A program made the translations under genes and the position numbers. The notes under the pieces were generated by a model. That model was given only the letters and a program-made list of their open reading frames with translations, was not told the origin of the DNA and made no database searches. A stretch of DNA of 64,000 bases, from NCBI RefSeq assembly GCF_943734655.1, contig NC_071355.1, positions 98,814,449-98,878,448 of the forward strand, in the 5' to 3' direction. Positions 42,720-55,160 of the stretch are shown here, piece after piece. Source of the stretch: Sabethes cyaneus. Taxonomy: Eukaryota; Arthropoda; Insecta; Diptera; Culicidae. Position 1 is the stretch's first letter; every line of letters starts with the position of its first letter.

Positions 42720-44660
42720 TTATCTGGATTTCCTACTGCCGTCCAAGTAGAAGTTGCTGTAAATGCACCAGAAATTGCCATTAAACCCATCCTTTGAAGA
42801 TGGTTTAGCTTTGTCTGGACAGTCACAACTTTCCCTCTCTGCCAGTATACAAGACAACCATACGCCAGTATTGGTCTGACAACGACGTGTATGACCAGTA
42901 TATGTATTTGGGTTTAAGCCCCCAAGAGTTGCCAATTGCTCGTCTGCATTACCCAAAGCCCATGCACGCTTTTCTACTTCGAAAATTAATAAGTATTTAT
43001 GGACCAGTCAACCTTGGAGTTGAGAATCAACCCCACGTACTTCACCTCGTTCGCAATATCAACATCCGAATCATAAAAGCGCAGAGCGCGAGATGCACTG
43101 GTATTTCTACGCCTTGAAAATAAGACGCTAGATGTTTTGCTCAGATTTACCGAAAGTCCGGTTTCTCGGCACTACGTTTCTATGACGCGTAGTGCCTGCT
43201 GCATTAAGCCAAATAATGTGCTTATGCACTTTACAACTACTAGGATGAGATAGTCATCCGCAAAACCATATGACGGATAGCCTAGAGCCTAGACCATTGA
43301 GTTTCCTCAGTAGGCCATCCGCCACATGGTTCCATAACAGAGACGAGAGAACGCCACCTTGTGGACATCCACAAACACTTTGCTTCCAAATGCTTGCTTG
43401 CTGTAACGACGAAAAAAGCAATCGGTTACAAAGCATTTGTTCTTTTCATTTTATAATTATTGAAGGCACATTATGATGACGAGTAGCCTCCAAAATGGAA
43501 GCGAATGATACGTTATCAAACGCGCCTTCAATATCCAAAAAAAGTTCCTAAGCAAGATTCCTTTCGTGAAAAAGCAACCTCAATTTTATGCGCCACATCA
43601 TGCAACAAAGTGGTTGTAGACTTGCCACTTTGATAAGCATGCTGTGCTGAATGAAGAGGAACTTCTGCTAAGCTCGTTTCGTCGAGGTGATGGTCAACAA
43701 CAAGGAATAAACTTAATGGTTATTTCACGCCGTTGAGTTGGGGTGTACTAAATAGCAATACTACACACAAACATCCTTTTCAGAATATGTTTGAAGTATT
43801 TGAATCCTTTCTGCAGTTAAATGGGGTTCCATCTGCTCCAGAAGATTTGTATGGAGAGAAGCTGTTTACAGCCTACTCAATCGCTTCGTGACAAATCTCG
43901 GAGCAAAAACCCATAAGACTTCAGGTTCTGCACAATTTGGAAAATGACTATAAAAGAGAAATTCCAGGATTTCGTTGTCGTTCGTACAGTACTCACCGTT
44001 CGAGTCTCCAATGTTATTAACCTGATAATCTTTTGATTTTGACCGTTTTTTTATTAAGCCGACTTACCGAGCAGTATATCACCACATTTCTGAAATCGTC
44101 GCTGCGAGACGGTTCGTCATGTGGTAAGTATGCAGAGCAGTAGACGTAGCGCCTATGGGCACCATCCATGATGAGGTCTACTGTGACTGTATAAATATCT
44201 CGAGCAGTCAACTCAGAGATAAGGCACGCCCTTATTGACCTATGCAACAATATGCATGTCCTGGGCATTAAACGAGGGTTTGCCATACCGGTTTTACTGA
44301 AAACAGCAATGTTCTGGTTTCCAATATTGATCGAATGAAAGTACCTATTGTGAAAATATGGCTCCTAAACCAATGCGATGGTGAAAGATTCATTAAAGAA
44401 TTTTTTGCATAAATACAAATTTGCTGCCCGTTTGTGTTGGAGATTGATTTGTGCAATTCTAACTATTTGACTAGCGGAGTATATGCACAAATAATCTCCA
44501 ACACAGATCAGGCAGAAAAGTGAGAAAAGTGTAAGCGCACCCTGTTGGCTAGAACACACTTGGTGTAAATTCCAAAAGGGTAATGGGATAGAACTTCTAT
44601 GTTGTTCCCACGTGACGCAAGGGACAATAAAGATCGACCGTACCAGAGACCCGCGTGGTA
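42720..44660 (-). pseudogene. decayed non-LTR retrotransposon, I/LOA/Jockey group
   Basis: Minus-strand pieces are in order. The start of the endonuclease is IAQINLQHKRAANLYLCKKF (about 44410-44470). RRYVYCSAYLPHDEPS follows (about 44090-44150). The RT has ELFLDIEGAFD (about 43520-43550) and CGCPQGGVLSSLLWNHVADG (about 43310-43370). Near the C-terminus QRMGLMAISGAFTATSTWTA lies at about 42740-42800. The active-site DD box and many other parts are lost, with numerous stops. Its endonuclease part is collinear with the fragment inside the hAT-like composite at 8233-8845. The exact clade is not resolved. Confidence 0.8.
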
Positions 44661-44741
44661 CAGTAGGGGCAAGATGCACCTAATACTCCGTTCGCTACTG
44701 GTATGTTTTCACCCCTCCAACCATCCAGTCATCGGTTACAC

Positions 44742-44837
44742 CCCAAGTAACTATTTGGGTTTTATTACACGCTTATGATTGCATTTAAGAGCGAAAACCA
44801 CCATAATAGTATCATAAGACTTACATTGTTGCTTGGG
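44742..44837. mobile_element. short MITE-like inverted repeat
   Basis: The left end cccaagtaact and the right end gttgcttggg are reverse complements, and cttatgat/atcataag forms a second, inner pair. The roughly 96-bp unit lies beside an R1-like 5' relic. A cccaagtaac string also occurs at 51359. The target duplication is not clear. Confidence 0.5.
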
Positions 44838-44839
44838 AC

Positions 44840-45060
44840 CTTTACTTAGGGGCACCTGATTTGCCAACTCTCACGGCGGTCAGGTCCCGTGGCTCAATTT
44901 TTTACAATTCAGCATCAACCGCCAAAAAGAGCCCAACTGCAGAATGCACGCAACCGGAAACCACACGGCGATAGTGTTCTACCTTTCCTGTCTGCGTACG
45001 ACAACCAACGTTGCGTACCCCAGCTGGCACCACGTGGAGGTAGGGATAGGAGTTAGTGAA
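44840..45060 (-). repeat. third R1-like 5'-region relic
   Basis: The stretch ending cagctggcaccacgtggagg then tagggataggag (45021-45052) matches the blocks at 31800-31828 and 32040-32070. An upstream part (tttcctgtctgcgtacgacaa) parallels ttccctgtcag in the other copies. Only the 5' leader survives and no ORF follows. Confidence 0.55.
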
Positions 45061-48000
45061 CAGAGGGTAACAATTTGGCTTATAAAAATATTAAACCTTG
45101 CCGTTTAACAATACATAAACGATGATAAACAAATATTGGAATGCCATGCACTTCTTTTATAAAATAGATATCAATCACGATAAACAATAAACCATAAACA
45201 TAGACAAACAGAATTATCTCTTGGATGAAAAATCAACATAAATTATCGTCACGCACATGTTGCCTGAAGACTAGTACCATCTCACCATCTATGAACAACA
45301 TTTTCAAATATTAACTTACAACAGGAGTATCCATCGAACAAGTAGGTATTTTTTATGGATCATTTACCTCCTTTCATGAAAAAGCGCCACTTTGTCTAAT
45401 ACGGAGACATTCCCAACCAAAAATAAAATTGAAATGACTGTTACAGCGTGTGACAAATGGAAGAATGAGTGTTATGTCTGTTTGTCTGTGCCATAACTAA
45501 ACTCGAATTCGTTTGCTTTCGAGTTTTCAGATTTGTATGTTATGATTTGTTTGGTACATTTTCCATTGGACCCACTTATTTGATCTATTGTGGCAATTCA
45601 GAGTTACATTGTCCTATTAGTTGGTTTGTTAAATCATCCATTCAAATTAAATTGGCTGATCTCTATGCTTACACAATTCAGTTTAGCACTGTTTAGCAAA
45701 CAACGACATACAATTCAAAACTTTTCCAATCTACTTTGCACCTCGCTGTGCGCCCCCTTCACAGATATGCATTAGATTACCCAACAACATGCGAGAGCAG
45801 AGAAAATATTTAATTTGGCGTAAATTTCGCCCGGAAATCTCCTTCAAGTGGGATCAGCGTAATTGAAGCAGTAAATAGCCGTTCGAATCCACTGTCGGTT
45901 TCGTTGAACTTCGTGAGCAAATGGGCCAAAAATCGAAGATGCTGCCGCCAAGGCATATCCTCTGCCGGATCCGAGAAGCATACACATACTGTCGCCTGTA
46001 AGGCTTCGACCGAAAAAATAACTTAAATTGAACCGATAATAGTATGATTACCATTACCGCATGTTTCGTACGCTCATTCGATATCAAATTTCATTTTCTT
46101 CCTCACTCGACTGTGGCGAAGCTGATATGAACCCCAATCCTGGACGGGTGGTCTGTTTCAGCCAGCGGCTTTTATGCTGCGGGCTGTATTAGCTGTGCCT
46201 GTGACGCGTGGAAGTCTTCTTAGACCGTAGCGTTGGTTGGAGGCGAAATGCCCTCTTCCTGCCAAACAAACTTTTTTTACACATACTATAAACAATTGCT
46301 ATGTTAGCCGCAACTACCAAATGTGCAGGAAACACATTTAGTTTTTATGGATAATCAATATTTTTCGATATTTAGATGTAAAGTGATAGAGCACACACAC
46401 ACGCGCGCATATACAAAGGACAATAAGGGATCAGCGGGTATGGATTAAATAAACACATATTGAGATTGCTCTGCGTGGAGTCTCCCGCCGGGGAATGGGA
46501 TGAATGCAGGAAAGCAAACAGCATGCTGACATAAAATGCTCTCTGACCCGGCAGGGTTTGGCCAGCTCGCTTCCCAGTGAATCGAAACGTGCCAAAAGGT
46601 GTGGGATGTGCAGCTGCGGTGATGGTGTTTTCCGATAATGCGCAGCGAACAACAGCGACGTGCTATCGATTGCCATTGGCTGACCGATAAGTTGTTAATT
46701 AAATGCGGGAATTTACTGCCGAAGAGCAATTCCGTTCGTTGTTGCACCGAAACATTGTATCCGAATGATTGAGAGAAGTGTTTCGGTAGTTCTGTGGAGA
46801 AGTCTAACTTTTGTGTGGAAAATAGATTACTATCGCGTTGTGGTTTGACTTTCAATGTAATTTCTTAGAATGGGATTTAAATTTGATATAACATAATACT
46901 GTGGCCTCAGCAAACCAGAGATGTCAATTATTTAGTTTCTGCTGGATGTTCGTGGCAAGCGATTGGACCTGATAAAGTGGTTTGAACGCCTTTGTATTAT
47001 TATATCGTTTGGTTGAGTGTGCTTCAGGACAACATGACTGCACGTTCAAGAAGGCGTGATATGATTATCTAAAATTATTCTTTATTCTCTTTTCAATAGG
47101 GTTCATTTAATTAGACTTTATTTTGCCAATATATGTTATTGACGAAAGCATCCATCCATCAATTTATGCTACTATGCTCGTTATTCTCTAAATCGAGCAG
47201 ATGCTTCGAACATTTCAGATTATGAATATCCACATCGTCATAGATATAAAACAGAATTGCCCAGCTCACCTATCGTTCGGCTCGTCATTATACTTTTAAT
47301 CGGATTAGCTGTCTCGGGGAAATCAAGCAGGTATTCGGTTCAAGTGTGCTTTAGATTTTCAAACATTTCTTCGTGAATATTGGAACAGTCCAATCAATGA
47401 GGTCTAGTTACACTAGGGGTGTTATAGATGCAATGTGTTTACCCGTAGAAACCTCGAAACCCCACAATGTCGGCTCACCCGGACAGAAAGCGTTGATTTA
47501 GAACCCGGCGTAACAATAACAACTTCAATAAAAGCACTATCGTGTTACGCATTGAATTGTAGTGGCAGGACCTCGATATCACACTGACTATACGTTTGTT
47601 GCTGTTGAGGAAGAGACAAAATCAAATGGAGAGGAAACGTGAGGCATCGGACTATATGTGATATCGACGCAAAGGTCGCAAAATCACTGCCCCTCACCGA
47701 CAGGATGTGGTGTTGCCTTCTCGTGTGTAGTGTTGCACTCCCTCGTTGCCAAAGTATATCAAATGTACTTCATCAACAAAGGGGGCTGACTACTTTTGAC
47801 GACATTTTTATTTCGAACTGTCAGTTCATCGATCGGCCGGCTGTCTCGTTAGTATGGTTTAATGCGCCGCGTCCATTGTGATTCGGACGGTGCATAATTG
47901 ATGGCTATTCTGTGATTTGACACTCTCTACACGTGTATGTATATGCAACGGCTGTAAGGTCGAAAGGGAATTTACCTGTGTCGGTGTTCTCGTTGTTCGT

Positions 48001-51000
48001 TGGCTGGCGGCTCATGTCCTTGTTCGGCTTGGCTAACGACTAGTCCCAAAGCGGGCAATTACATGCTTTGCTGTACCGCAATTAGGAATGAACTATTCAG
48101 ATCTAATATTCTAGGCTAGACATAGATGGTAAACAATTAGTTATATGACATAAGTCACTGAGGTCGTTCTTGCACGACAGTAATAATAAGTAGAATTGAA
48201 AACACTGTTTGAATTGCATTTTTAAGTTTTTTTTGTTAAATTTTTCACAGAACTTTTTAATAGAATGGAAGTTTTCGATTAATTTGATCGGAGTTTATTT
48301 TCATTTTACTAGCACCCTATAATTTTAAATTTAAATTAATTACAATTGCCTTTATTGAATAAGTCGCTAATGCACGTTAAGGTTAATATAATACATACAG
48401 AACAGCTAGTAAAAATATTAATTGTCACATAAAACAGAATATTGCTGCAGATGACTTCTCCAAGAAATGTCCACAATCGCGTGCTTCGTACATCCGGTTG
48501 ACCACGTGTTCGATGGTCTCGAATCATTATGCGTTCCGTAAAGAACAAAGAGATTCCGAGAGAGAGAGAACGTAGAATACGGTTCCCATATCCTTCTGGC
48601 CACATTGCTACCAGAATGTAGTCACATATATCCGTCAGTGCACCCTGCAGATGTGGGAGTAGCTGTTTGTCTGTTCCGCAAAAACGATGTCATAACATTT
48701 TGATGGACCGACGAGCGTCTGTTGCTGTGTACAAAGTACACATAATATGCCCTTTTGTGATACGAAGCGTGAAAATATGGTGAAAATGATGATACCGATG
48801 AACATCATTGTCGCCGCAGTTTGTCATGCGGATACGTAGGAATAGATCCCGCGGCTGGCCGTCGCTTCTGCAGATACAGAAACTGTGAATCGATTATGAT
48901 ACACTGTAAGCGAAAGGTTCTTCTCCAATTCTCTCGAAGCTGTGAACGCAAAAAAACATAACCTCCAGCTGTCACTCGCTCTCGTGGAAAAGTGAAACGG
49001 AACGCATTTGCACAACATCTGGTAAAAATTATAGACATTCCTACAACCATGTAGGTTTTTCTTCGAGAAACGATATACGTGGAGAAGCCAAAGATCATCA
49101 TTGACACTTGTTCAATGGTAGCGACTGTGTATGGTTCTACCGTGACGACAGACATATGCGTTCTCTCTTCCAAAGCTATGTATCTTTTATTTAATAGTAT
49201 GCACAGTGTTGCACTATTCTCGGGGAACCCTTGACACTGTCTCATGCTCCACAGAACTCTGGAAAATAGTCGCTATGGCATAATAGCAGCCGGAATAAGC
49301 ATTGCTAGACGCTGGTGCTTTAGAGATCAAAAGAATCCAAATCGTCCTGTTTACTATGCTCTGAACAAATATGCAGTCGCCACAACAGCTTCTTGGAACG
49401 GTTTCCACAACATATTGACTGCGTGTGACGTTGATGTGGGTTCACATTGGTGAAAATTTACATAAAAATAAAATTAACAAATTGTTACATTAAAAAGGTC
49501 AAATTTAAGAACGGAGACCTTTGGTATGAGAAGTATTCCTACCTAATTTTGTCTTTCCATTTGCATATTAAATGTGGTGTAACTAAAAACCATCTCATGC
49601 GCTACCTCTGTGCATGTGGGTACTGGCTGTGCATGTGGGTAAAGACGGTGTGAAATTTCATGCATGATATCGCAAGTTATTATCTGAGGGCGACAAGATT
49701 TTCAAGTTGGTGTGCTTAGTCGCTGGCACAGTTGTGTGAGGGTATCAAGTTGATGCGATACACCTGTCGTTAAATGTTCGGCACGCTCCAGATTGGAATT
49801 TATTCAAAGAGATGGATAATCGCGTTGAAGCAGATAGCACGCGTGTGACAAATAGCAAGGTTTATAATAGGTCAATTACGGATAATTAATAAGAGGCAGA
49901 CTAAATTTTAATAAACAATAAACAATAAACTCGAAAGACCTATCGATTTTTTTTCTACAGTAGTCAGCCACACCGTTCATTTAATTTCATAGCGTCTGTT
50001 TTGTGCTGGAGTTCGAACACTATGATAGTACTGCCACGCTTCGTTCAGTCATACCTCTGATTGTACAGCAGAATGAATGCGTTCTGATCTTTTCTTACAT
50101 TTGCGCTTCGATCGAGTTTCCTTTACCGTTTGGAGCAGCGAATGACTGCACAGTCGATTGATTGGCACTCACCACACTAACGAAAAACAACCGCGCTATC
50201 GCATGATTCAACACCATAAACAAGCAACCGCCACATGTGCGTGGAAGAAGTCGGTTTGACGCTATCCGACACAAACGAACATTTGGCTTGCGTCGGACCA
50301 ACGCTGAGCGACAAACATTTCCTATGAGCAGCCGATTTTGAGACAAAAACTGTTACGAAATAATACGCCACCTTATGCTCCTAGTCAGTTTGTAGTTTAC
50401 ACTCTTTAAGATGAACTCAAAGCGGGAGAACGACTGTTGGATTCTCTTGAGAGGCCGCATGTGAATTGTAGGCTGCAGCCTCGCAAGTGGCAGATTGAAA
50501 GCATTTAAAAAACGGTCAAATGATCGTTTTTAAAGGACAAGTTGAATACAGAAAACGTACGCATTCACACAATCACAGTCAACTTGCGATCCTTTTTCAA
50601 GCCCTAAGCGGAATTCACCTGCATTGGCTTTGTTCTTATTTAACTGGTCATCCTGGACCGCTCATATTCCCTCTCTATTTCAATAACGAAACCTACCTAG
50701 TCAAAGTACGGAGTTCAAGTGCCATTCTCATTTGCGTTTCTTCTTCGTTTTGTGCTGTTTACGTCCCAGGCCCGAGACAGGACGCCATATTTTCCTCGTA
50801 AAAATCGCAGCTAACTCCCTCACGCTTTATACAAAGGTGAACCTAACAAATATGTCTAAACCTAAACTACAGCTGGTGCGAGCACTTCATAAACATCCGG
50901 GACATCTGTCTCATCTCTGTTATCCGGGACAGATGTCAACATCTGTCATCCGAGGCAGGATTTGTTAAGAGCCCGAAAGAAAAGAGGCGCTGACATATTA

Positions 51001-51677
51001 CAAACATAACAATAACCATGGTACAATATCAGTATCCTGGCTAACACTCCTAAGCCGCTCCTCAGATATAAGATGCATGCGCTAATAAATGCTGCACTTG
51101 TACCCGAGGTCCATTACATAGCCGACGTTAGAATGCACGAGGCCCTGTGCAGCGCGTTCAGCGAGGCCTATCAGAGTTTACGGACTGCTCATACCCATTG
51201 ATGGAGTTAAGCTAGATAGTTTTAATCATGTGCCTCAATTCGGTACTACATGGTTAATAAAATCAATGGCCATTTGGGATTTGAGTTCTGGGAAGGAAAT
51301 TTCCGAAGAAGTTATGCCTAAACAATAGCAAGACCCCGTAATTGCACAGCAGATGCGCTCCCAAGTAACAATTCTAAAGCCACTTGGTTTTACTTGAATT
51401 TTATAAAGGTTTTATTGCGGTATTAATCATTACCTCTGGGTTTATTGTCTGAGTTTTCAAGTCCAGAGTTACAAAAGCGGCAGGTTTCGATATCACCCAA
51501 CATTCTTTAAATGAAAAAGAGCGAGACAGTGTCCAATAAGGAATCCCGTGATTGTGCGTAATTCACTACGCGTTAAGTTGAGTTGTTTTTTAGCCACAGT
51601 AGGTTTTGGGTAGATAAACTGTTTTTTAACAGCATAATCTAGGCGGACAGCCCAGTTCAGTTTTTTATTCAGAACTC
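45061..51677. other. 6.6-kb stretch with no supported gene
   Basis: Mostly AT-rich, with richer patches near 46430-46860 and 47600-48060. The longest minus-strand frames are 136 codons (46445-46855) and 146 codons (48805-49245). Neither has a motif I know. Simple repeats occur (acacacac at 46393). Around 50890-50960 three imperfect copies of catccgggacagatgtc lie close together. The low transposon load suggests host intergenic or intronic DNA. Confidence 0.35.
48336..48695 (-). pseudogene. possible host exon or remnant, unidentified
   Basis: A minus-strand frame open from an upstream TGA (about 48694) contains LLPHLQGALTDICDYILVAM and continues through a hydrophobic stretch (RSLSLGISLFFTERI) to a second hydrophobic segment near its end. 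The alternation of amphipathic and hydrophobic segments looks protein-like and could be part of a membrane protein. Further upstream the minus strand is broken. No family was recognised and chance is possible. Confidence 0.25.
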
Positions 51678-52907
51678 AACAGTGCCCCACATTAAATTGC
51701 ATCACGGAAAAAACGCTGTAGAAAGTTACCCATTGGGTATTTTCTCTTGAAAATTTAGGTAAAAGTAGTTTCGAGTGTACTGTTTACACTGTATTTTTAT
51801 TGATGTCACTTTTTCGAAAATTAGAAAAAAAAACGCGAAAACCAACGTCGCGAATTGATTTTGCGCAAGCTCCTGGGAAAACCTGAAAACACTCACCGGG
51901 ACATCGGAAAACAACTCGGAATCGTGCAGTCAACGGTGAGTCGTGTGATTAAACGTTATTACGAAACTTTGAGCATCGAACGGAAGCAGAAATGCGGTCA
52001 GAAATGATGTTCTATTAGTGATCAGGATCACAAGCCTGTCGTGAAAGCGTATAAGTGGAATCCCAATGCTTCGGTTAGGCATGTGGCCAAAAAACCGAAT
52101 CAGTCATACGTATAAAGTGCAGAAGGCTCCAAATCGTGACAAACGGCAAAATACGATGGGAAAGTTACGGGCCCGGAAGCTGTTCACCATGATGCTGACG
52201 AAGACGGACTTTCGGCAGCTTCCGGAGCTGTTGTTCTTCACCTCCCAGCACAAGTTTGATGCTCCAGAGGAAGTAAGGAAGCCGAAACTTTCAAAGTTTG
52301 CCATGATTTGGCAAGCGACCGGCTCATGAAGCAAACGGAGTGCACCGTTCGGGAATACCGGGCTGTAAACGGGTAGATCTACCTCAAGGAGTGTCTACAG
52401 TAGCGTGTACATCCCCTGTTGAAGCGAAACGAGGGCTCTACGATCTTCTGGTCGGATCTAGCTTCATGCCACTATTTAAAGGATGTCCTGGAGTGGTACG
52501 AAGCCAACGGGTCACTTTCGTATCCAAGGACATGAACCCTCCAACGCACCGGAACTAAGGCCCATCGAAAAATACTGGGCTATTATGATGCAGGCACCAC
52601 AGAAGCATCCTAAGGAGGTCAAATCTGAGGAAGACATAAAGAAAACGTGGGTTTCCGTACAGAAGAAGCGGCAGCCAGATATTGTAGAGAACCTTATGAC
52701 TGAAGTTAAGGTAAGGTGCGACCAAATGGTTATGGTATCGAAGTTGAATGAAATAAATATGCCAAAAGCTATTAGTAAGCTTTTATTAGTAATTATATTA
52801 TATTAGTAAGATTATATTTTATTATCTGAAAGTTTGAAAAGGATCAGTCAACTACGTAGTTTTCTACAGCATTTTTTCGGTGATGCAATTTGATGTGGAA
52901 CACCCTT
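51678..52907 (+). mobile_element. third D37E mariner copy
   Basis: Near-matching terminal repeats: the left has ccacattaaattgcatcacg and the right, reverse complemented, ccacatcaaattgcatcacc, both running on to gctgtagaaa. The right side is followed by TA (52908-52909); the left flank has lost it. The length of about 1.23 kb is normal. The interior holds a degraded plus-strand transposase. Confidence 0.85.
51830..52780 (+). pseudogene. degraded D37E mariner transposase
   Basis: Plus-strand pieces in order: a helix-turn-helix region with DIGKQLGIVQSTVSRVIKRY (about 51900-51960), a stop near 52003, and APNRDKRQNTMGKLRARKLF (about 52128-52190). The first catalytic Asp block that should follow is altered (MMLTKTDFRQLPEL). 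Then come IFWSDLASCHY with the second Asp (about 52442-52475) and NAPELRPIEKYWA with the Glu (about 52545-52585). The spacing from the second Asp to Glu is 37 once a frameshift near 52505 is allowed for. Stops, frameshifts and loss of the first Asp block inactivate it. Confidence 0.85.
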
Positions 52908-52909
52908 TA

Positions 52910-53840
52910 TTCCAAGCAATTTGACTTCATTACTGAAGCTCAGCATGACAACAATCAGTAAAGTATGTTTTCTTGTCTTAGTGAATTGTATAACGGCTGT
53001 TTTCGTGGGGTTTATAACATGGCGGAACTTAGAGCTCCTGACATAGGACTTGACAATACTGTGTCAAACTTTTCGCTGACGAAAAGTTCTACGTCGACGA
53101 CTCAAGCAATACTCTCATAACCAAGCTGTGATAGTTTGTGAAAAAGTGCGTCGGTCACCAGTGTCCAAATCAAGGGGGAGAGAACTCGTTGTGGAGTCAT
53201 TTGATCACCGAGATCGTAACCGTCGCATCTTTTAATGAGGCTGCGATTTCTCTGCTCGAAAGCATTGCTTGAATATAGCTCATTGAGTGGGATCGACTCC
53301 GTTTTGAAAAAGAGCCGTAATAATTGAAACGAAGCACGTGTAATCGAAAGCTCCTTGAATATCAAGGAAAGCACAAAGTGCCGTCTCTTGATATTTAGTG
53401 ACTTTTCAATTAACGTCACTACATTCTGCAGTACGGTTTCCGCAGATTAACCGTGTTGGTATCTATGTTGGTTTCCATGCAACGGAGAGTTCTTTAAAAC
53501 TCATTGCGGATATAGTTGTCTTTGATTTTCCCCATCTGCTTAAGAAGTGTTGATTGACTTATTGATCTGAAAGCTTTATACTTGGTTTTCTATTTTTATA
53601 TGAACACAACCTCTACTTTCCGCAAATTCTCCGCTATATGTCACTAAGGTAAACTGGCTCGAAAAACTTGATGAACTCGGACATTATATCATCGTCCATT
53701 TTCTGTAAAATACCATCCGGACCTGGAGATTTCTATGGTTTAAAAGAGCTAAGTGCTCATTTGAACAAACCTCCGTAAATAATTGGGGTGGAAGCAGAGC
53801 CGAGTCGCTTAGTACATTAGTAACGACCTACTCCAAAACA
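52910..53840 (-). pseudogene. decayed non-LTR reverse transcriptase
   Basis: On the minus strand KSPGPDGILQKM (about 53695-53735) is the RT fingers motif, CAFLDIQGAFD (about 53340-53385) the first catalytic Asp motif and RVLSPLIWTLVTDALFHKL (about 53125-53180) the palm motif. A downstream HTLLIVVM-type tail reaches about 52935. The GVLSPL.W type palm resembles the element at 42720-44660. It sits directly after the third mariner copy. Stops and frameshifts are frequent. Confidence 0.75.
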
Positions 53841-54240
53841 GCGAGGCCTAATTTAATCGATTTTTCCTAATACTTTACACACTGCTTCTAAATAAAACAC
53901 ACAAGGGAAGAATGGAAATCATGCAAATTTTTCTGAACAGCCAATTGTATTGTATACAGCCAAAGATTGTCCACTAGAATTAATATTTTTCTCTAATCAT
54001 ACCATGTGTGAGGCCCCTCGAAGCGCGAGATTTCGTGCAACCGCACGGCTTCGCTGGCCTATACGCCGGCTCTGGTCCATTATAGGTAAAAGGATCCACT
54101 AAAGGTCAACTTACCCTATAAAAAAGAAATGTCTCAGTTAATTTGTTTATTTTCGCAACTTTGTCAATTGGATTTGAGACATTTTTGAATTTTCGAAGTA
54201 CATTCAAGTCGCTTTTTACGTGCAAGATTTATTCTGAGTA
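53841..54240. other. no gene seen
   Basis: AT-rich spacer between RT debris and the degenerate minisatellite. Nothing recognised. Confidence 0.35.
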
Positions 54241-54440
54241 AATCTAAAACGTGTATTCCCATCGCATAAGTTCTGAAATCCGCGTAAAAAACGTGTAAAC
54301 TCCGGAGTGCACGTGAAAAAACCACGTAAATTCCAAAATTTTTGTGAAAAAAACCTCTTGAATGCCAAAGAACGCTTAAAAAATAAACTAATAGAATAGA
54401 TCCGCGTGAATTCCGAAAATCGCATAAATTCTTAATTATA
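54241..54440. repeat. degenerate minisatellite, units near 30 bp
   Basis: Variants of cgcgtgaattccgaaa and cacgtaaattccaaaa recur every 25 to 35 bases on the plus strand. A 109-codon minus-strand frame through it is a by-product of the repeat and carries no domain. Confidence 0.5.
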
Positions 54441-54559
54441 GCAGAGAAAGCTACAATTATTAGCATACTTTTGTCCTCTAGAACATTACTCAATAATTTT
54501 TGGATTTTGTCCTCTTTAATATTAAGTAATGTAATGTAAATAAAACTGTTGTTGTTATA

Positions 54560-55158
54560 AAGGCCGGACTCGATTATCCGGGGATTCGATTATCCGGGTT
54601 TTTAAATTCGATTATACGGGTAAAAAAAATTTTTTTTCAATGATTTATTTTAAACCTTAATGTTATAGTTTTCATGCTACATGATGATTCCAACTTGACA
54701 AGTATTGATTCACCCTAAAGCTACAAAATTCCTTTCTTATATCCCTTTTACCGGCGTACAAAACAAGATCCTGCGATGACTGAATCAATTTTTTACCTAA
54801 AAATCATCATCATCATCATCGTAATCATCCGAAAAAAAATTGCAAAAAAGGAATTTTTTGACTTTAGGGGAGATTGATCAATAATAAAAAAAAAACATAT
54901 ATAATACCTAAATATTGAAAACCATAACATACAAAAAAATAATATTGTACCAAAAAAATCATCAGTGGAAAAAATCGTAAGAAAGGAATTTTCTGACTTT
55001 TGAGAAGATAGGTCAATAATAAATAAAACATTTCTGATACTTAAAAGCTAAAAAACTTGACATACCAAAAAAAATTTGTACCAAAAATGATGATTCGATT
55101 ATCCGGGTGATTCGATTGGATAATAAAAATGATCACCCGGATAATCGAGTCCGGGCTG
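54560..55158. mobile_element. pogo-like MITE with TA target site
   Basis: The left end reads aaggccggactcgattatcc. The right end, reverse complemented, reads cagcccggactcgattatcc. Both continue with gg and are flanked by TA (54558-54559 and 55159-55160). Subterminal copies of attcgattatccggg occur near both ends. A CAG start with ctcgattatccg resembles pogo/Tigger termini. The 599-bp interior is A-rich with no transposase. Confidence 0.8.
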
Positions 55159-55160
55159 TA

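Noticed and set aside
46431..46855. Overlapping minus-strand frames of 81 and 136 codons
   Set aside because: Two overlapping frames in different phases without motifs; the segment is only moderately GC-rich.
54164..54493. 109-codon minus-strand protein
   Set aside because: The frame runs through a degenerate minisatellite with repeated words and has no domain.
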